Made by a program: the position numbers and the translations under genes. This document shows positions 19,336 through 28,364 of a stretch of 64,000 bases of DNA, in pieces; the first letter of the stretch is position 1; each line of letters opens with the position of its first letter. The stretch is from NCBI RefSeq assembly GCF_902143515.1, contig NZ_CABFVD010000004.1, positions 124,001 to 188,000 of the forward strand. Reading direction: 5' to 3'. Under the pieces are notes generated by a model. It was given only the letters and a program-made list of their open reading frames with translations, ran no database searches and was not told the DNA's origin. Source of the DNA: Hathewaya massiliensis (GTDB lineage: Bacteria; Bacillota; Clostridia; Clostridiales; Clostridiaceae).

Positions 19336-20346
19336 CTAGTAAAAATAATAATTTATATCTTCAAAAACCACTTTTACTATGACTCCTATGGGAATAGCCA
19401 TGAGCATACCTATAAATCCTCCGATTTCTCCTCCCACTACGAGAAGTAAGACTACTACCACAGGATGAATATTTACAAGTTCTCCTACAATTTTTGGTGA
19501 TATACAGTTTCCCTCTATTTGTTGCATTACTATAATCCAAAATGCTACCCAAAATCCCTGTGATAATGAACTAAAAGAAGCTATGGCTATTGCAGGAATT
19601 GCACCTATTACAGGGCCAAAGAATGGTATAATATTTAAAATTCCATTAAATACCGAAAGTATTAAAGCACCCTTCACATTTAAGAAATGCAATATTATAA
19701 ATGTTAAAATTCCTGTTATTATACTTAAAATAATTTGACTTAATATATATTTGCTTAAAATACAGTCTATATGACTTACCATTTTTTTTATGAATCTTCT
19801 TTTTTCACAATTTATAAAAAACAATATTTTATCTAAAAACCATTCTCCATCTACCAAAAAATAATATATAAGTACTGGCATAATTAAATAAGTTCCAAAA
19901 TTTTGACTTAAGGACATAATTCCAAAAACTATAGATTCAGCAGTTTCACTTCCTAAGGTCACAATTTTTCTAATTAAATTCTTAAAAAGATGGTTATTTT
20001 GTAATAGCTTTATATTTCCTAAAATATCATTTACATAAGATATTATAACTCCAAAGTTTTCTTTAAGAGATAGTACTTCCCATACAAATTTAGGAATTAA
20101 AATACTACTTAATGCAATACATATTACAAATAATATTAATACCAAAATAAGTGCAGACAACCCTTTTTTAGCTCCCTTACTTATCATATAATTATATATA
20201 GGCTTTAATGTATATGTAAATAAAAAGGAATATATAATTACTTTAAAAAGAGTATATACAAAGGGAATCTTTAACAAAAAGTAAACTGCCAATAAAAAGA
20301 AAAATATTAAAAAAGAAATTAGTAAGGTCTTTTTATTTTTCATCAT
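19336..20346 (-). CDS. AI-2E family transporter (YtvI/PerM-like membrane protein)
   Basis: A 336-aa protein with about eight membrane helices. N-terminal hydrophobic segments are at about residues 8-50 and 62-85. The conserved C-terminal half contains FNGILNIIPFFGPVIGAIPA and GNCISPKIVGELVNIHPVVV, the hallmark of the AI-2E/PerM permease family. Substrates vary widely in this family (sodium/proton exchange, signalling molecules), so none is assigned. ATG with AGGAGG upstream. It follows the PRC-barrel gene by 18 bp and they are likely co-transcribed. Confidence 0.9.
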   Translation of the reverse strand: MMKNKKTLLISFLIFFFLLAVYFLLKIPFVYTLFKVIIYSFLFTYTLKPIYNYMISKGAKKGLSALILVLILFVICIALSSILIPKFVWEVLSLKENFGVIISYVNDILGNIKLLQNNHLFKNLIRKIVTLGSETAESIVFGIMSLSQNFGTYLIMPVLIYYFLVDGEWFLDKILFFINCEKRRFIKKMVSHIDCILSKYILSQIILSIITGILTFIILHFLNVKGALILSVFNGILNIIPFFGPVIGAIPAIAIASFSSLSQGFWVAFWIIVMQQIEGNCISPKIVGELVNIHPVVVVLLLVVGGEIGGFIGMLMAIPIGVIVKVVFEDINYYFY

Positions 20347-20364
20347 ATGATTCCTCCTTGTTTT

Positions 20365-20835
20365 TTAAAATATTAATTTACTATAAAAATAATAGGATTG
20401 TAAATTATGAAACAAAATCTCCTTATCACCTAAGATTATATCTTTTGTTAGTATAATTCGTTTTCCCCTTGTGTAACGTCTAAAAAAACTCTCTGATACC
20501 ATAAGTCCTAATATATTAAAATTAGACTCTGAAAACAAAATATCTTCAACTATACCCATAACATTTCCATTAAGATCGATAATCTCCATTGAATCTATAT
20601 TTTCAAAACAAAAACACTTTAGATTAGAAACTTTTTTTATTATTATATTGTTTCCAAAATAAACAATATCTTCCCATAATATAAAAAAGTCTTTTCTCAA
20701 AAAATTTTTTTCTCTTCCTTTAAATCCGCAGACTTTATTTGTATTTATATTTATTAAAACATCCTCTACTATGCCTAATTTTTTCCCTTTTAAATCTTTT
20801 ATTATTTTACCCTTAAAGTCTCTTATTCTATACAT
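20365..20835 (-). CDS. PRC-barrel domain protein
   Basis: The 156-aa protein appears to hold two PRC-barrel-like repeats. The first is at about residues 5-75 (GKIIKDLKGKKLGIVEDVLI) and the second at about 80-150 (SMEIIDLNGNVMGIVEDILF). The shared pattern, a Gly-containing turn followed by GIVEDVL/ILI, is typical of this fold in YlmC/YrrD-like sporulation-associated proteins and in RimM. No catalytic residues. ATG with AGGATG upstream. Probably co-transcribed with the AI-2E transporter. Confidence 0.85.
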   Translation of the reverse strand: MYRIRDFKGKIIKDLKGKKLGIVEDVLININTNKVCGFKGREKNFLRKDFFILWEDIVYFGNNIIIKKVSNLKCFCFENIDSMEIIDLNGNVMGIVEDILFSESNFNILGLMVSESFFRRYTRGKRIILTKDIILGDKEILFHNLQSYYFYSKLIF

Positions 20836-21035
20836 ATAATCACATCCTCTACTACATCAACTAACTTTTTTTGTTTATAACTTCTACTCCCATAAAGCCT
20901 TGCTGAAAACACATGAACTATAAATATGTTTTTATATATTTTTATCAACTTTTGATTGCACCTATATACCTTTCTATTTTTTAATATCTTAATCTTATGT
21001 ATAACCTAAATTTAAAATTCATATGCAAAATTAAC

Positions 21036-21080
21036 TAAAAAAATAAGAGACCTTTATAATTCCTTTAAAAGTCTCTTATT
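21036..21080 (-). terminator. Terminator after second iscU
   Basis: AATAAGAGAC pairs perfectly with GTCTCTTATT and is followed by TTTTTTT on the minus strand. Confidence 0.9.
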
Positions 21081-21085
21081 TTTAT

Positions 21086-21493
21086 CTAAACTTCTTTTAA
21101 ATAATTTTCACCCCAAGGTTCTAATCCCTCTGATATTCTATAATTATTTATAGCTTTATGAATAGTTTCTTCTGCTAAAACAGAACAATGGATTTTAACT
21201 GAAGGTAGGCCATCTAAAGCTTCAATTACAGATTGATTTGTAATTTCCCATGCTTCTTCTAAAGTCTTTCCTTTTATAAGTTCTGTTGCTATACTAGCTG
21301 AAGCTATGGCAGATCCACATCCAAAGGCTTTAAATCTTACATTTTCTATTATGTTATTTTTTATTTCTAAGTAAATTTTCATAACATCTCCGCATTTTGG
21401 ATCCCCTTCTTCCCCTATACCATTAGCAGAAGGTAATACCCCTACATTTCTTGGAGAATAAAAATGTTCTAGCACTTTATCACTATATTCCAT
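21086..21493 (-). CDS. IscU/NifU-like Fe-S scaffold (second copy)
   Basis: A 135-aa scaffold homologue with the three cluster-ligand cysteines: DPKCGD, FGCGSA and IHCSVLAEE. It is closely similar to the iscU at 22769-23197 but lacks that protein's His-rich tail and ends GENYLKEV. The start is ATG 21493, with AAGGGG upstream; an ATG at 21505 touches the ribosome site. It is separated from mnmA by 127 bp and ends in its own terminator, so it may be a separate transcription unit. Confidence 0.92.
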   Translation of the reverse strand: MEYSDKVLEHFYSPRNVGVLPSANGIGEEGDPKCGDVMKIYLEIKNNIIENVRFKAFGCGSAIASASIATELIKGKTLEEAWEITNQSVIEALDGLPSVKIHCSVLAEETIHKAINNYRISEGLEPWGENYLKEV

Positions 21494-21620
21494 CAAAATA
21501 ATCATCCCCTTAGTTTATCTTCTATTAACAATTAAATCTGCAAAACATAGCTATGAAAGTAAAGTCTATATAGGTAATATATAAATATTATAAACCTTTT
21601 ATATATTAAGTTAAATAACC

Positions 21621-22700
21621 TTACACTATTTCCTCTATTATACCGCCACCGACTACATAGCCGTCTTTATAAAACACTACAGATTGCCCTTTTGTAATAG
21701 CTCTTTGCTTATCTATAAACTTAACTTTAATCCTTCCATCTTTCAAAGGATATATAATAGCTGGGGAGTCTTTTGCTGCATATCTTATCTTTGCCCCAAC
21801 TTCCATAGGCTCTTTTAACTCTTCCACATAAATTAAATTTATATCATTTGCTATTAATTCTGTCTTAAATAAATCTTCTTCATCACCAATTACTATTTCA
21901 TTTCTAAAAGGAATAATATCTGTTACAAACACAGGCTTTCCTAAGGCTAAACCTAGACCCTTTCTTTGCCCTACAGTATAATACACAATTCCTTTATGTT
22001 TTCCTAATACATTACCATTCTTATCTACAAAATTACCAGTTTTAATATTTTCAGGTCCAACACTTTCTAATATAAAGTTTCCATGGTTATTATCTGGTAT
22101 AAAACAGATTTCTTGACTATCCTTTTTTCTAAATACATCAAGACCTATCTTTTCTGCTATACTTCTTATTTCAGTTTTTTCATATGCAGCACAAGGCATT
22201 AAAGTATGCGCCAGTTGTTCTTGTGTTAAATTATATAGCATGTAAGTTTGATCTTTTTTTTGATCTTCTGATTTTTTTAATAGATACCTATCTTCTTGCT
22301 TTTCAACTTTAGCATAATGACCTGTTGCAATATAATCAGCACCTAAAGCTCTAGATTTTCTTAAGAATTCTGCAAACTTTATAGTCTTATTACACCTTAC
22401 ACAAGGATTAGGCGTTTGTCCTTTTAAATATTCATCAACAAAATAATCTATAACATTTTCCTTAAAAGATTGTTTAAAATTCATTACATAAAAAGGGATT
22501 TCTAATTTATCAGCAACCCTTCTTGCATCATTAGCAGCTGAAAGAGAGCAACATCCCCCTTCATTTAATGTATATTCTTCATCATCGGGAGCAAGCTTCA
22601 TCATAATTCCAATTACATCATATCCTTGTTCTTTTAAAAGATATGCAGCAACTGAACTGTCAACTCCTCCACTCATTCCTATTACTACTTTCTTTTTCAT
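21621..22700 (-). CDS. mnmA: tRNA 2-thiouridylase MnmA
   Basis: Thiolates U34 of tRNA-Lys, -Glu and -Gln using persulfide sulfur from IscS. The 359-aa protein has the PP-loop [15 protein letters not shown]. The catalytic cysteines lie in [12 protein letters not shown] and [13 protein letters not shown]. Length is normal. The start is ATG 22700; a GTG at 22709 is part of the AAAGGTGAG ribosome site. It follows iscU in the isc operon beyond a hairpin, consistent with sulfur supply from the neighbouring cysteine desulfurase. Confidence 0.97.
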   Translation of the reverse strand: MKKKVVIGMSGGVDSSVAAYLLKEQGYDVIGIMMKLAPDDEEYTLNEGGCCSLSAANDARRVADKLEIPFYVMNFKQSFKENVIDYFVDEYLKGQTPNPCVRCNKTIKFAEFLRKSRALGADYIATGHYAKVEKQEDRYLLKKSEDQKKDQTYMLYNLTQEQLAHTLMPCAAYEKTEIRSIAEKIGLDVFRKKDSQEICFIPDNNHGNFILESVGPENIKTGNFVDKNGNVLGKHKGIVYYTVGQRKGLGLALGKPVFVTDIIPFRNEIVIGDEEDLFKTELIANDINLIYVEELKEPMEVGAKIRYAAKDSPAIIYPLKDGRIKVKFIDKQRAITKGQSVVFYKDGYVVGGGIIEEIV

Positions 22701-22731
22701 ATTTCTCACCTTTTAACTTAAGTTTTTAAAT

Positions 22732-22756
22732 AAATAAAGCCCCTTTTAAAGGAGCT
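22732..22756 (-). terminator. Hairpin between iscU and mnmA
   Basis: AGCTCCTTT and AAAGGGGCT form a short stem with one mismatch, followed by TTATTTATTT on the minus strand. It may be partly read through, lowering mnmA relative to iscU. Confidence 0.65.
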
Positions 22757-22768
22757 AAATATCAAAAT

Positions 22769-23197
22769 TTAGTGACCATGTACCTCATCATGAATATCTT
22801 CATGTTCTACATAATCCCAAGGTTCCATACCTGATTTTACCCTATAGTCATTTATAGCCTTATGGATAGCCTCTTCAGCTAATACAGAGCAATGCATTTT
22901 AACTGGTGGAAGTCCATCTAAAGCTTCAGCTACGGCCTTATTTGTAAGTTCCCAAGCAGTTTCTAAATCCTTACCAATAATAAGTTCTGTAGCCATGCTT
23001 GAAGATGCTATAGCAGAGCCACATCCAAAAGTTTTAAATTTAGCATCTTTTACTATGTTATCTTCAACCTTTAAATAGATTTTCATTATATCTCCACATT
23101 TAGCATTTCCAACTTCTCCAACTCCATTAGCATCTGGAATTTCTCCTACGTTTCTTGGGTTTGTAAAATGATCCATAACTTTTTCGCTGTATATCAT
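22769..23197 (-). CDS. iscU: Fe-S cluster assembly scaffold IscU
   Basis: A 142-aa scaffold on which IscS-derived sulfur and iron assemble. The cluster cysteines are in NAKCGD, FGCGSA and MHCSVLAEE. It ends with a His-rich tail (HEDIHDEVHGH) absent from the second copy. ATG with AAGGGG upstream. It begins 2 bp after the iscS stop, so the two are translated together. Confidence 0.96.
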   Translation of the reverse strand: MIYSEKVMDHFTNPRNVGEIPDANGVGEVGNAKCGDIMKIYLKVEDNIVKDAKFKTFGCGSAIASSSMATELIIGKDLETAWELTNKAVAEALDGLPPVKMHCSVLAEEAIHKAINDYRVKSGMEPWDYVEHEDIHDEVHGH

Positions 23198-23199
23198 AA

Positions 23200-24384
23200 T
23201 TATTTATCCCCTTCCTTTAAAAAATCATCCCATAATGGTGACATATCTCTCAGTCTTTGAACAATTTCAGGAACAACTTGTAAAACATAATCAACTTCTT
23301 CCTCTGTAGTTCCATCTCCTAAAGATAATCTTAAAGAACCATGAGCTATTTCATGTGGCAGACCAATTGCAAGTAATACATGTGATGGATCAAGAGATCC
23401 TGATGTACATGCACTTCCACTAGATGCTGCAATTCCCTTAGCATCTAACATTAAAAGCACAGATTCTCCTTCAATAAATCTAAAGCAAATATTACTATTT
23501 CCTGGTAGCCTATTTTCATCTTTAGGTCCATTTAATCTTGAGTATGGTATTTCTAATAACCCATTCATTAATTTATCTCTTAAAGCTTTAATTCTTTTGT
23601 TGTTCTCTTCCATATGTTCTACAGAAAGTTCTAGTGCTTTCCCAAGTCCTACAATACCTGCTACATTTTCTGTACCTGCTCTTCTTCCACGTTCTTGTGC
23701 TCCACCATGGATTAGATTGTCTATTCTAATTCCCTTTCTTATATATAAAGCACCAACACCCTTAGGCCCATAAAATTTATGAGCTGCCATAGAAAGAAGA
23801 TCTATATTCATGCTCTTTACATCTACTGGAATATGTCCTACAGCTTGAACTGCATCTGTGTGGAATATAATCTTTTTATCTCTACATATTTCACCCATTT
23901 GCTTTATTGGTTGAATTGATCCTATTTCATTGTTAGCAAACATAATTGTTGCTAATATAGTTTTATCAGTTATAGCATTTTCAAAATCCTTAACATCTAC
24001 TATTCCCTCTTCATTAACAGGTAAATAGGTTACTTCAAAACCATGCTTTTCTAAATATTCACAAGCATGCAATACAGCATGATGCTCAATTTTAGTAGTT
24101 ATTATATGGTTTCCTTTATTCTTATGAGCAAATGCAATGCCTTTTATTGCCCAGTTATCAGCTTCTGATCCTCCGCCTGTAAAATAAATCTCACTACTTT
24201 CTGCATTTATTGCCCTAGCTACCCTATCCTTTGCTGTGTCTATGGCCTTTTTAGTTTCCCTAGATAAAGAGTAAATAGAAGATGGGTTACCATAATATTC
24301 TGTAAAATAAGGTATCATTTCTTCTAATACTTCTTTCTTGGTATAAGTAGTTGCCGCATGATCCATATATACCTGTTTTTTCAT
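23200..24384 (-). CDS. iscS: Cysteine desulfurase IscS/NifS
   Basis: PLP enzyme that releases sulfur from cysteine as a persulfide for Fe-S clusters and tRNA thiolation. The 394-aa protein has the PLP-binding lysine in SMAAHKFYGPKG and the catalytic cysteine in SSGSACTSGSLDPSH. The N-terminus is YMDHAATT. The start is ATG 24384, with AAGGAGA upstream; the open frame to 24405 lacks a site. Second gene of iscR-iscS-iscU. Confidence 0.97.
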   Translation of the reverse strand: MKKQVYMDHAATTYTKKEVLEEMIPYFTEYYGNPSSIYSLSRETKKAIDTAKDRVARAINAESSEIYFTGGGSEADNWAIKGIAFAHKNKGNHIITTKIEHHAVLHACEYLEKHGFEVTYLPVNEEGIVDVKDFENAITDKTILATIMFANNEIGSIQPIKQMGEICRDKKIIFHTDAVQAVGHIPVDVKSMNIDLLSMAAHKFYGPKGVGALYIRKGIRIDNLIHGGAQERGRRAGTENVAGIVGLGKALELSVEHMEENNKRIKALRDKLMNGLLEIPYSRLNGPKDENRLPGNSNICFRFIEGESVLLMLDAKGIAASSGSACTSGSLDPSHVLLAIGLPHEIAHGSLRLSLGDGTTEEEVDYVLQVVPEIVQRLRDMSPLWDDFLKEGDK

Positions 24385-24431
24385 GTCTCTCTCTCCTTCA
24401 TACATAAAAAATTAATCTAAAATCCTACAAT

Positions 24432-24863
24432 TTAAAATTCTATCTTTAGTGTTTTCATGCTATTATAATCATCTACCATATCTTGTAAGGTGATAGATGA
24501 TGTTACTTCCTCAATACTCTCTTTTAATTTTATCCATAAAAGTCTAGTAGGACATCCTTCTATATTGTCACAACAATCATCCACAATACAATTTGATATT
24601 TCCACAGGTCCTTCTAAAACTTCCATAATTTCATGTACTGTAATTTCTGATGGCTTTCTATTTAATACATATCCACCAGAAGCCCCTCTGATACTATTGA
24701 TTAGTCCTGCTTTTCTAAGACTAGAAAACAGCTGTTCTAGATAGTATTCAGAAATATTTTGTCTTTCTGCTATGGTCTTTATAGAAACTGGGGTCTCACC
24801 ATAATTTATAGCAAGATCTACCATAGCCTTTACCCCATATCTGCCTTTAGTAGACAGTTTCAT
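24432..24863 (-). CDS. iscR: Rrf2-family Fe-S regulator IscR
   Basis: A 143-aa winged-helix repressor that senses Fe-S status. It starts MKLSTKGRYGVKAMVDLA, and the recognition helix region is NISEYYLEQLFSSLRKAGL. A cysteine cluster at residues 92, 97, 98 and 104 (NCIVDDCCDNIEGC) is the likely Fe-S ligand set. It heads the iscR-iscS-iscU-mnmA operon and probably represses it through a palindrome overlapping the transcription start. Confidence 0.94.
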   Translation of the reverse strand: MKLSTKGRYGVKAMVDLAINYGETPVSIKTIAERQNISEYYLEQLFSSLRKAGLINSIRGASGGYVLNRKPSEITVHEIMEVLEGPVEISNCIVDDCCDNIEGCPTRLLWIKLKESIEEVTSSITLQDMVDDYNSMKTLKIEF

Positions 24864-24883
24864 TTAATCACATCCTTAAAGTC

Positions 24884-24896
24884 GAGTATTTTACTC
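24884..24896. promoter_or_regulatory. Candidate IscR operator
   Basis: Perfect palindrome GAGTAAAATACTC, placed at about +1 to +13 of the iscR transcript. A second TACTC half site lies within the promoter spacer. The position suits autorepression. Confidence 0.6.
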
Positions 24897-24903
24897 TGAA
24901 TTA

Positions 24904-24932
24904 ATAATAGCAAATCTGAGTAATACTGTCAA
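24904..24932 (-). promoter_or_regulatory. iscR operon promoter
   Basis: Minus-strand TTGACA (24927-24932), 17-bp spacer, TATTAT (24904-24909). It abuts the end of rarA. Confidence 0.85.
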
Positions 24933-24934
24933 CA

Positions 24935-26197
24935 TTAAATAAGAGATTTTAAATAACTTTTAATGGCATTTTCCATCTTGTTATTTCCTGGAAAATAATA
25001 TTGTTGATTTTCTAATTCAGAAGGTAAGTACTGCTGCTTTATGTATGAATTAGGATAATCATGTGGATACTTATACCCTTCCCCTCTATTTAAGTTTTTA
25101 GCTCCTTCATAGTGTGAATCCTTTAAAAATGATGGGATATCTCCTATGTTTTTATTGTCTAAGTCGCTAAGAGCCTTATCTATAGCTTTATAGGCAGAAT
25201 TAGATTTTGGAGAGGATGCCAGTAGTATTACAGCTTCTGCTAAGGGTATCTTAGCCTCTGGGAACCCAAGCTGCATAGCTGAATCAACACAAGCCTTAAC
25301 AATTGGCATTGCATTAGGATACGCAAGGCCTATATCTTCCGCTGCTATAACCAAAAGTCTCCTGCATATAGATATTAAATCCTCTGACTTTATAAGCCTT
25401 GCAAGATAGTGTATGCTTGCGTCAACATCACTTCCTCTTATGGATTTTTGAAAAGCACTTAAAATATCATAATGACTGTCTCCATTTTTATCATAATTTA
25501 AGTTTTTAACTCCGCTACACTCCTTAATTATTTCTTTGGTTATATTTATTTTTCCCTCTATATCTCTTGGTGTAGATAATATAGATACTTCTAAAATATT
25601 TAATGCTTTTCTAAGATCTCCATTACATGCCATAGCTATATAATTAAGAGCCTCTTCATCCGTGGAAATAATACCTTCACCAATATCTCTTTCAGTATTC
25701 CCTAAAGCACGTTTTAAGGCTTTTATAATATGCTCTTCTTTTAAAGACTTAAACTCAAATACTAGAGCACGACTTAAAATAGCTTTATATACATAATGAT
25801 ATGGATTTTCTGTAGTACTGGCAATTAAAGTAATTCTCCCATTTTCCATAAACTCTAATATAGATTGTTGTTGTTTTTTATTAAAATTTTGAATTTCATC
25901 TAAATAAAGAAGTATACCGTTTATATTTTCTATAGTATTAAGTTCTCCTATTATCTCTTGTACATCCTTTATAGATGCTGTAGTTGCATTTAATTTATAA
26001 AAGCTTTTATTTGCAGTCTTTGCAATAATGTTAGCCACAGTAGTTTTTCCAACACCTGGTGGCCCATAAAAAATCATACTAGTTATATTGTTAGAATTTA
26101 CAATACGATTAATAATTTTCCCTTCGCCTAAAATGTGCTCTTGACCTACTACATCTTTTAAATTAGCAGGTCTTATTTTATCTGCTAGTGGTTTCAA
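24935..26197 (-). CDS. rarA: Replication-associated recombination protein RarA (MgsA)
   Basis: AAA+ ATPase of the clamp-loader family acting at stalled replication forks. The 420-aa protein has Walker A GPPGVGKTTVANI (about residue 45), Walker B LYLDEIQNF, sensor 1 STTENP and a C-terminal RarA domain ending near YYFPGNNKMENAIKSYLK. The start is probably TTG 26197 (LKPLADKIRP) because AGGGAG lies 8 nt upstream; an upstream GTG at 26206 overlaps that site. Its stop abuts the iscR promoter. Confidence 0.95.
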   Translation of the reverse strand: MKPLADKIRPANLKDVVGQEHILGEGKIINRIVNSNNITSMIFYGPPGVGKTTVANIIAKTANKSFYKLNATTASIKDVQEIIGELNTIENINGILLYLDEIQNFNKKQQQSILEFMENGRITLIASTTENPYHYVYKAILSRALVFEFKSLKEEHIIKALKRALGNTERDIGEGIISTDEEALNYIAMACNGDLRKALNILEVSILSTPRDIEGKINITKEIIKECSGVKNLNYDKNGDSHYDILSAFQKSIRGSDVDASIHYLARLIKSEDLISICRRLLVIAAEDIGLAYPNAMPIVKACVDSAMQLGFPEAKIPLAEAVILLASSPKSNSAYKAIDKALSDLDNKNIGDIPSFLKDSHYEGAKNLNRGEGYKYPHDYPNSYIKQQYLPSELENQQYYFPGNNKMENAIKSYLKSLI

Positions 26198-26209
26198 CCA
26201 TAACACTCC

Positions 26210-26716
26210 CTAACCTTCTATTATGTCCATTAACTCTTCTACCACTTTATCTATGTATTCTGCTGATCTATATTTTTTCATTTCCACAATTCTTTTTACT
26301 TGATCATCCTGATTTTCAACTTCTTTTATATTTTTAGGTCTCTCTACTAAGGTACCTTTTAATTTAAAATCCTTATCCATAACTATAAAAGTTGGAATTT
26401 TAACCTTCCCGTCTATAGCAAACTCTTGTAGAGACTCTTCATTGCCTTCTCTTTTTATAAAACTTAATTTAACTTTAGGATTTAACTTTGAAATATATAA
26501 AGCACCTGGCACATTGAGTACACAATCCGGACACCACACTTCTGCTGCAATTAATATATTTATATCTTCTTCGATTTTTGCAATTCTATCTTTAGTTTCT
26601 TCTTTTACATTTAAATTATCTACTAGATCTTCAATTTTTTCTTTATAAGCCCCTTCTTTTTCACATAAAAACACCTTGTAATTATGACCTGTTTTAAATA
26701 AATCCTTAAAATTCAT
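26210..26716 (-). CDS. Thioredoxin-like protein with CPDC motif
   Basis: A 168-aa thioredoxin-fold protein with the redox motif WCPDC (about residues 59-63) and the cis-proline segment KIPTFIVMDKDFKLKG. It has no signal peptide, so it acts in the cytoplasm. It belongs to the thioredoxin-family proteins common in clostridia, whose substrates are not defined. ATG with AGGGGTGG upstream. It ends just before rarA and is probably co-transcribed. Confidence 0.88.
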   Translation of the reverse strand: MNFKDLFKTGHNYKVFLCEKEGAYKEKIEDLVDNLNVKEETKDRIAKIEEDINILIAAEVWCPDCVLNVPGALYISKLNPKVKLSFIKREGNEESLQEFAIDGKVKIPTFIVMDKDFKLKGTLVERPKNIKEVENQDDQVKRIVEMKKYRSAEYIDKVVEELMDIIEG

Positions 26717-26816
26717 CTAATCCACCCCTATTCTAAATATCTATATATAAGTTTACAACTATTCTTTATGATATAATCTTACTATATAAACTAGATTAAT
26801 GTAAGGGGGATTTATA

Positions 26817-27182
26817 ATGTATGTAGCAGATCATTTAGGCATTCTTACTAAAGACACTAAAACTTCAAAGGACTTTTATTGTAATGTTTTAGATTGTAAA
26901 TATATTAGAAGTTATAGGGATGAAATAAGAGAACTAACTTTTTTAAAATCCGGAAATACGGTTATAGAATTAGTGTATAAAAATAACTTTTATTTTAATG
27001 AACTAGATGGTACTGTAAACCATTTAGCTTTTAAAGTAAATGATATTAGACGAGCTATTGAAGAGTTAAAAGAAAAGGGAGTTAAATTTCAATCAGATAC
27101 TCCAGTTTTGTTAGATGAAAAGTATATTGTCTTTTTTTGGGGACCTTTTGGAGAGAAACTTGAACTAGTTCAGGAAATATAA
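26817..27182 (+). CDS. VOC/glyoxalase family protein
   Basis: A 121-aa protein of the vicinal-oxygen-chelate fold with paired beta-alpha-beta-beta-beta modules: VADHLGILTKDTKTSKDFY, then VNHLAFKVNDIRRAIEELK. Candidate metal ligands are His6, His66 and Glu residues in each half (VIELVY, EKLELVQ), the pattern of glyoxalase I and methylmalonyl-CoA epimerase. Substrate cannot be told from sequence. ATG with AAGGGGGA upstream. Divergent from the thioredoxin-like gene. Confidence 0.85.
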   Translation: MYVADHLGILTKDTKTSKDFYCNVLDCKYIRSYRDEIRELTFLKSGNTVIELVYKNNFYFNELDGTVNHLAFKVNDIRRAIEELKEKGVKFQSDTPVLLDEKYIVFFWGPFGEKLELVQEI

Positions 27183-27262
27183 TCTATGTTTATAAATTTT
27201 CTTTTCACATATAATAAATACATAAATCTAAATATTTATTATGTTAAAAGGAGGATTTATAT

Positions 27263-27409
27263 ATGCCTAATAAGAGAAAAAAACAAGTTCCTATTAATGA
27301 ATTATCACATTTCCATTCTCTTTTAGAAACGCAAGAAGAAAGCCGTGATTCTGTAAGTGGATATAAAATTAGAGATTTGGAACCTGCTAGGAAAAATCTA
27401 AAAAGATAG
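27263..27409 (+). CDS. Small basic hypothetical protein, 48 aa
   Basis: Starts at ATG 27263 with an excellent AAAGGAGG site 8 nt upstream and ends at TAG 27407-27409, immediately before a strong terminator. The product begins MPNKRKKQVPINELSHFHSL and is rich in Lys, Arg and Glu, with no membrane segment. I do not recognise a family. The strong initiation signal and dedicated terminator support a real gene. Confidence 0.75.
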   Translation: MPNKRKKQVPINELSHFHSLLETQEESRDSVSGYKIRDLEPARKNLKR

Positions 27410-27414
27410 AAATA

Positions 27415-27456
27415 TTTGCTTACCAAAACCTATTTACTATAATTTTGGTAAGCAAA
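27415..27456. terminator. Bidirectional terminator, 14-bp perfect stem
   Basis: TTTGCTTACCAAAA pairs perfectly with TTTTGGTAAGCAAA. It ends the plus-strand small gene and could stop minus-strand transcription coming from the gene at 27582-28145. Confidence 0.92.
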
Positions 27457-27508
27457 TTTATTACATATTATAAATCTCTGTACTTGAAAATTCTCTATCT
27501 GATGACTA

Positions 27509-27576
27509 TCTGCCGTAATACTCCCCTCCTCTTCAAAGTTCAAGGAAAGAGCGTCTACTCCCCTAGATAACAATTT
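27509..27576. repeat. 68-bp dispersed element, copy A
   Basis: Intergenic sequence about two thirds identical by eye, at equal length and in the same orientation, to 60331-60398. Shared blocks include TCTG, TCCCCT, AAAGTT, GGAAA, GATAA and ATTT. It lies between a terminator and the stop codon of the next gene. Confidence 0.55.
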
Positions 27577-27581
27577 CCAAA

Positions 27582-28145
27582 TTAATAATTATAACTCTTA
27601 GTGTTTTCACAAATACATATATTTAGAGGTATATCTTCCATAACTTTTTTATACGAACATAAAAATTCATTTAATTCAGAATCATTTAAATCAATAAGTT
27701 TTTCACTCTTTAAAATAATATTTTCTTTAGTTAATATCGCTTCTAGATTATTAGTATCATTCTTTATAAAATAAGTTGTTACCATATTATTAGCTAATCT
27801 ACCTTTATACTTTTCTTCAAAACTCATAAATTTTCTAGCATTTTCATACTCAACCTTAGGATCTAAATTAGGTATATCAATACCAATTTTCTTCATTTCA
27901 TCTGATATATTATCCATATCAAACCCATATTTTTTCATAAATTCCCTTTGTATATTAAAAAATTTCTCATGAGAAATATTATTACTTTCCATATATTCCA
28001 TTACCTTTTTTGAGAAATCGCCCATGGTAATTTCACCTTGAGCTAAAGAGTAGTAAAGTGAATATATATATTGTTCAAACTTATACACATCTTCATCCTT
28101 AGCTTTGTTTTTAAGCTCATTAAAATCTATTATTCTATCATCCAT
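27582..28145 (-). CDS. Uncharacterised protein, possibly DUF3867
   Basis: A 187-aa soluble acidic protein beginning MDDRIIDFNELKNKAKDEDV, mostly helical by composition, with no catalytic motif. It resembles clostridial DUF3867 proteins from memory, but I cannot confirm this. ATG with AGGAGG upstream. Convergent with the small gene at 27263, divergent from the TVP38-type gene. Confidence 0.75.
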   Translation of the reverse strand: MDDRIIDFNELKNKAKDEDVYKFEQYIYSLYYSLAQGEITMGDFSKKVMEYMESNNISHEKFFNIQREFMKKYGFDMDNISDEMKKIGIDIPNLDPKVEYENARKFMSFEEKYKGRLANNMVTTYFIKNDTNNLEAILTKENIILKSEKLIDLNDSELNEFLCSYKKVMEDIPLNICICENTKSYNY

Positions 28146-28364
28146 TTTAAAAACCTCCTAGAGTCTTTATATTATAACTCTTTTATTATGTAAATTAAAC
28201 ATAATAAATATATTTATTTCATCTTTATAATATTACAACAAGGTTAAATTTGCATTTTGTAATTAAATTTAATTGCCTAGAATATATTTTTCTACTACAA
28301 TATATAAGTAAGTGTATCACAAAAGAATAAAATGTAAATAAGTTTATGAAAGGTTGAAATAAAA

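Noticed and set aside
27500-27580. Manganese (yybP-ykoY) riboswitch in the 68-bp element
   Set aside because: The complementary strand has GGGGAGTA, which recalls that motif, but the remaining conserved parts and a downstream transporter gene are missing.
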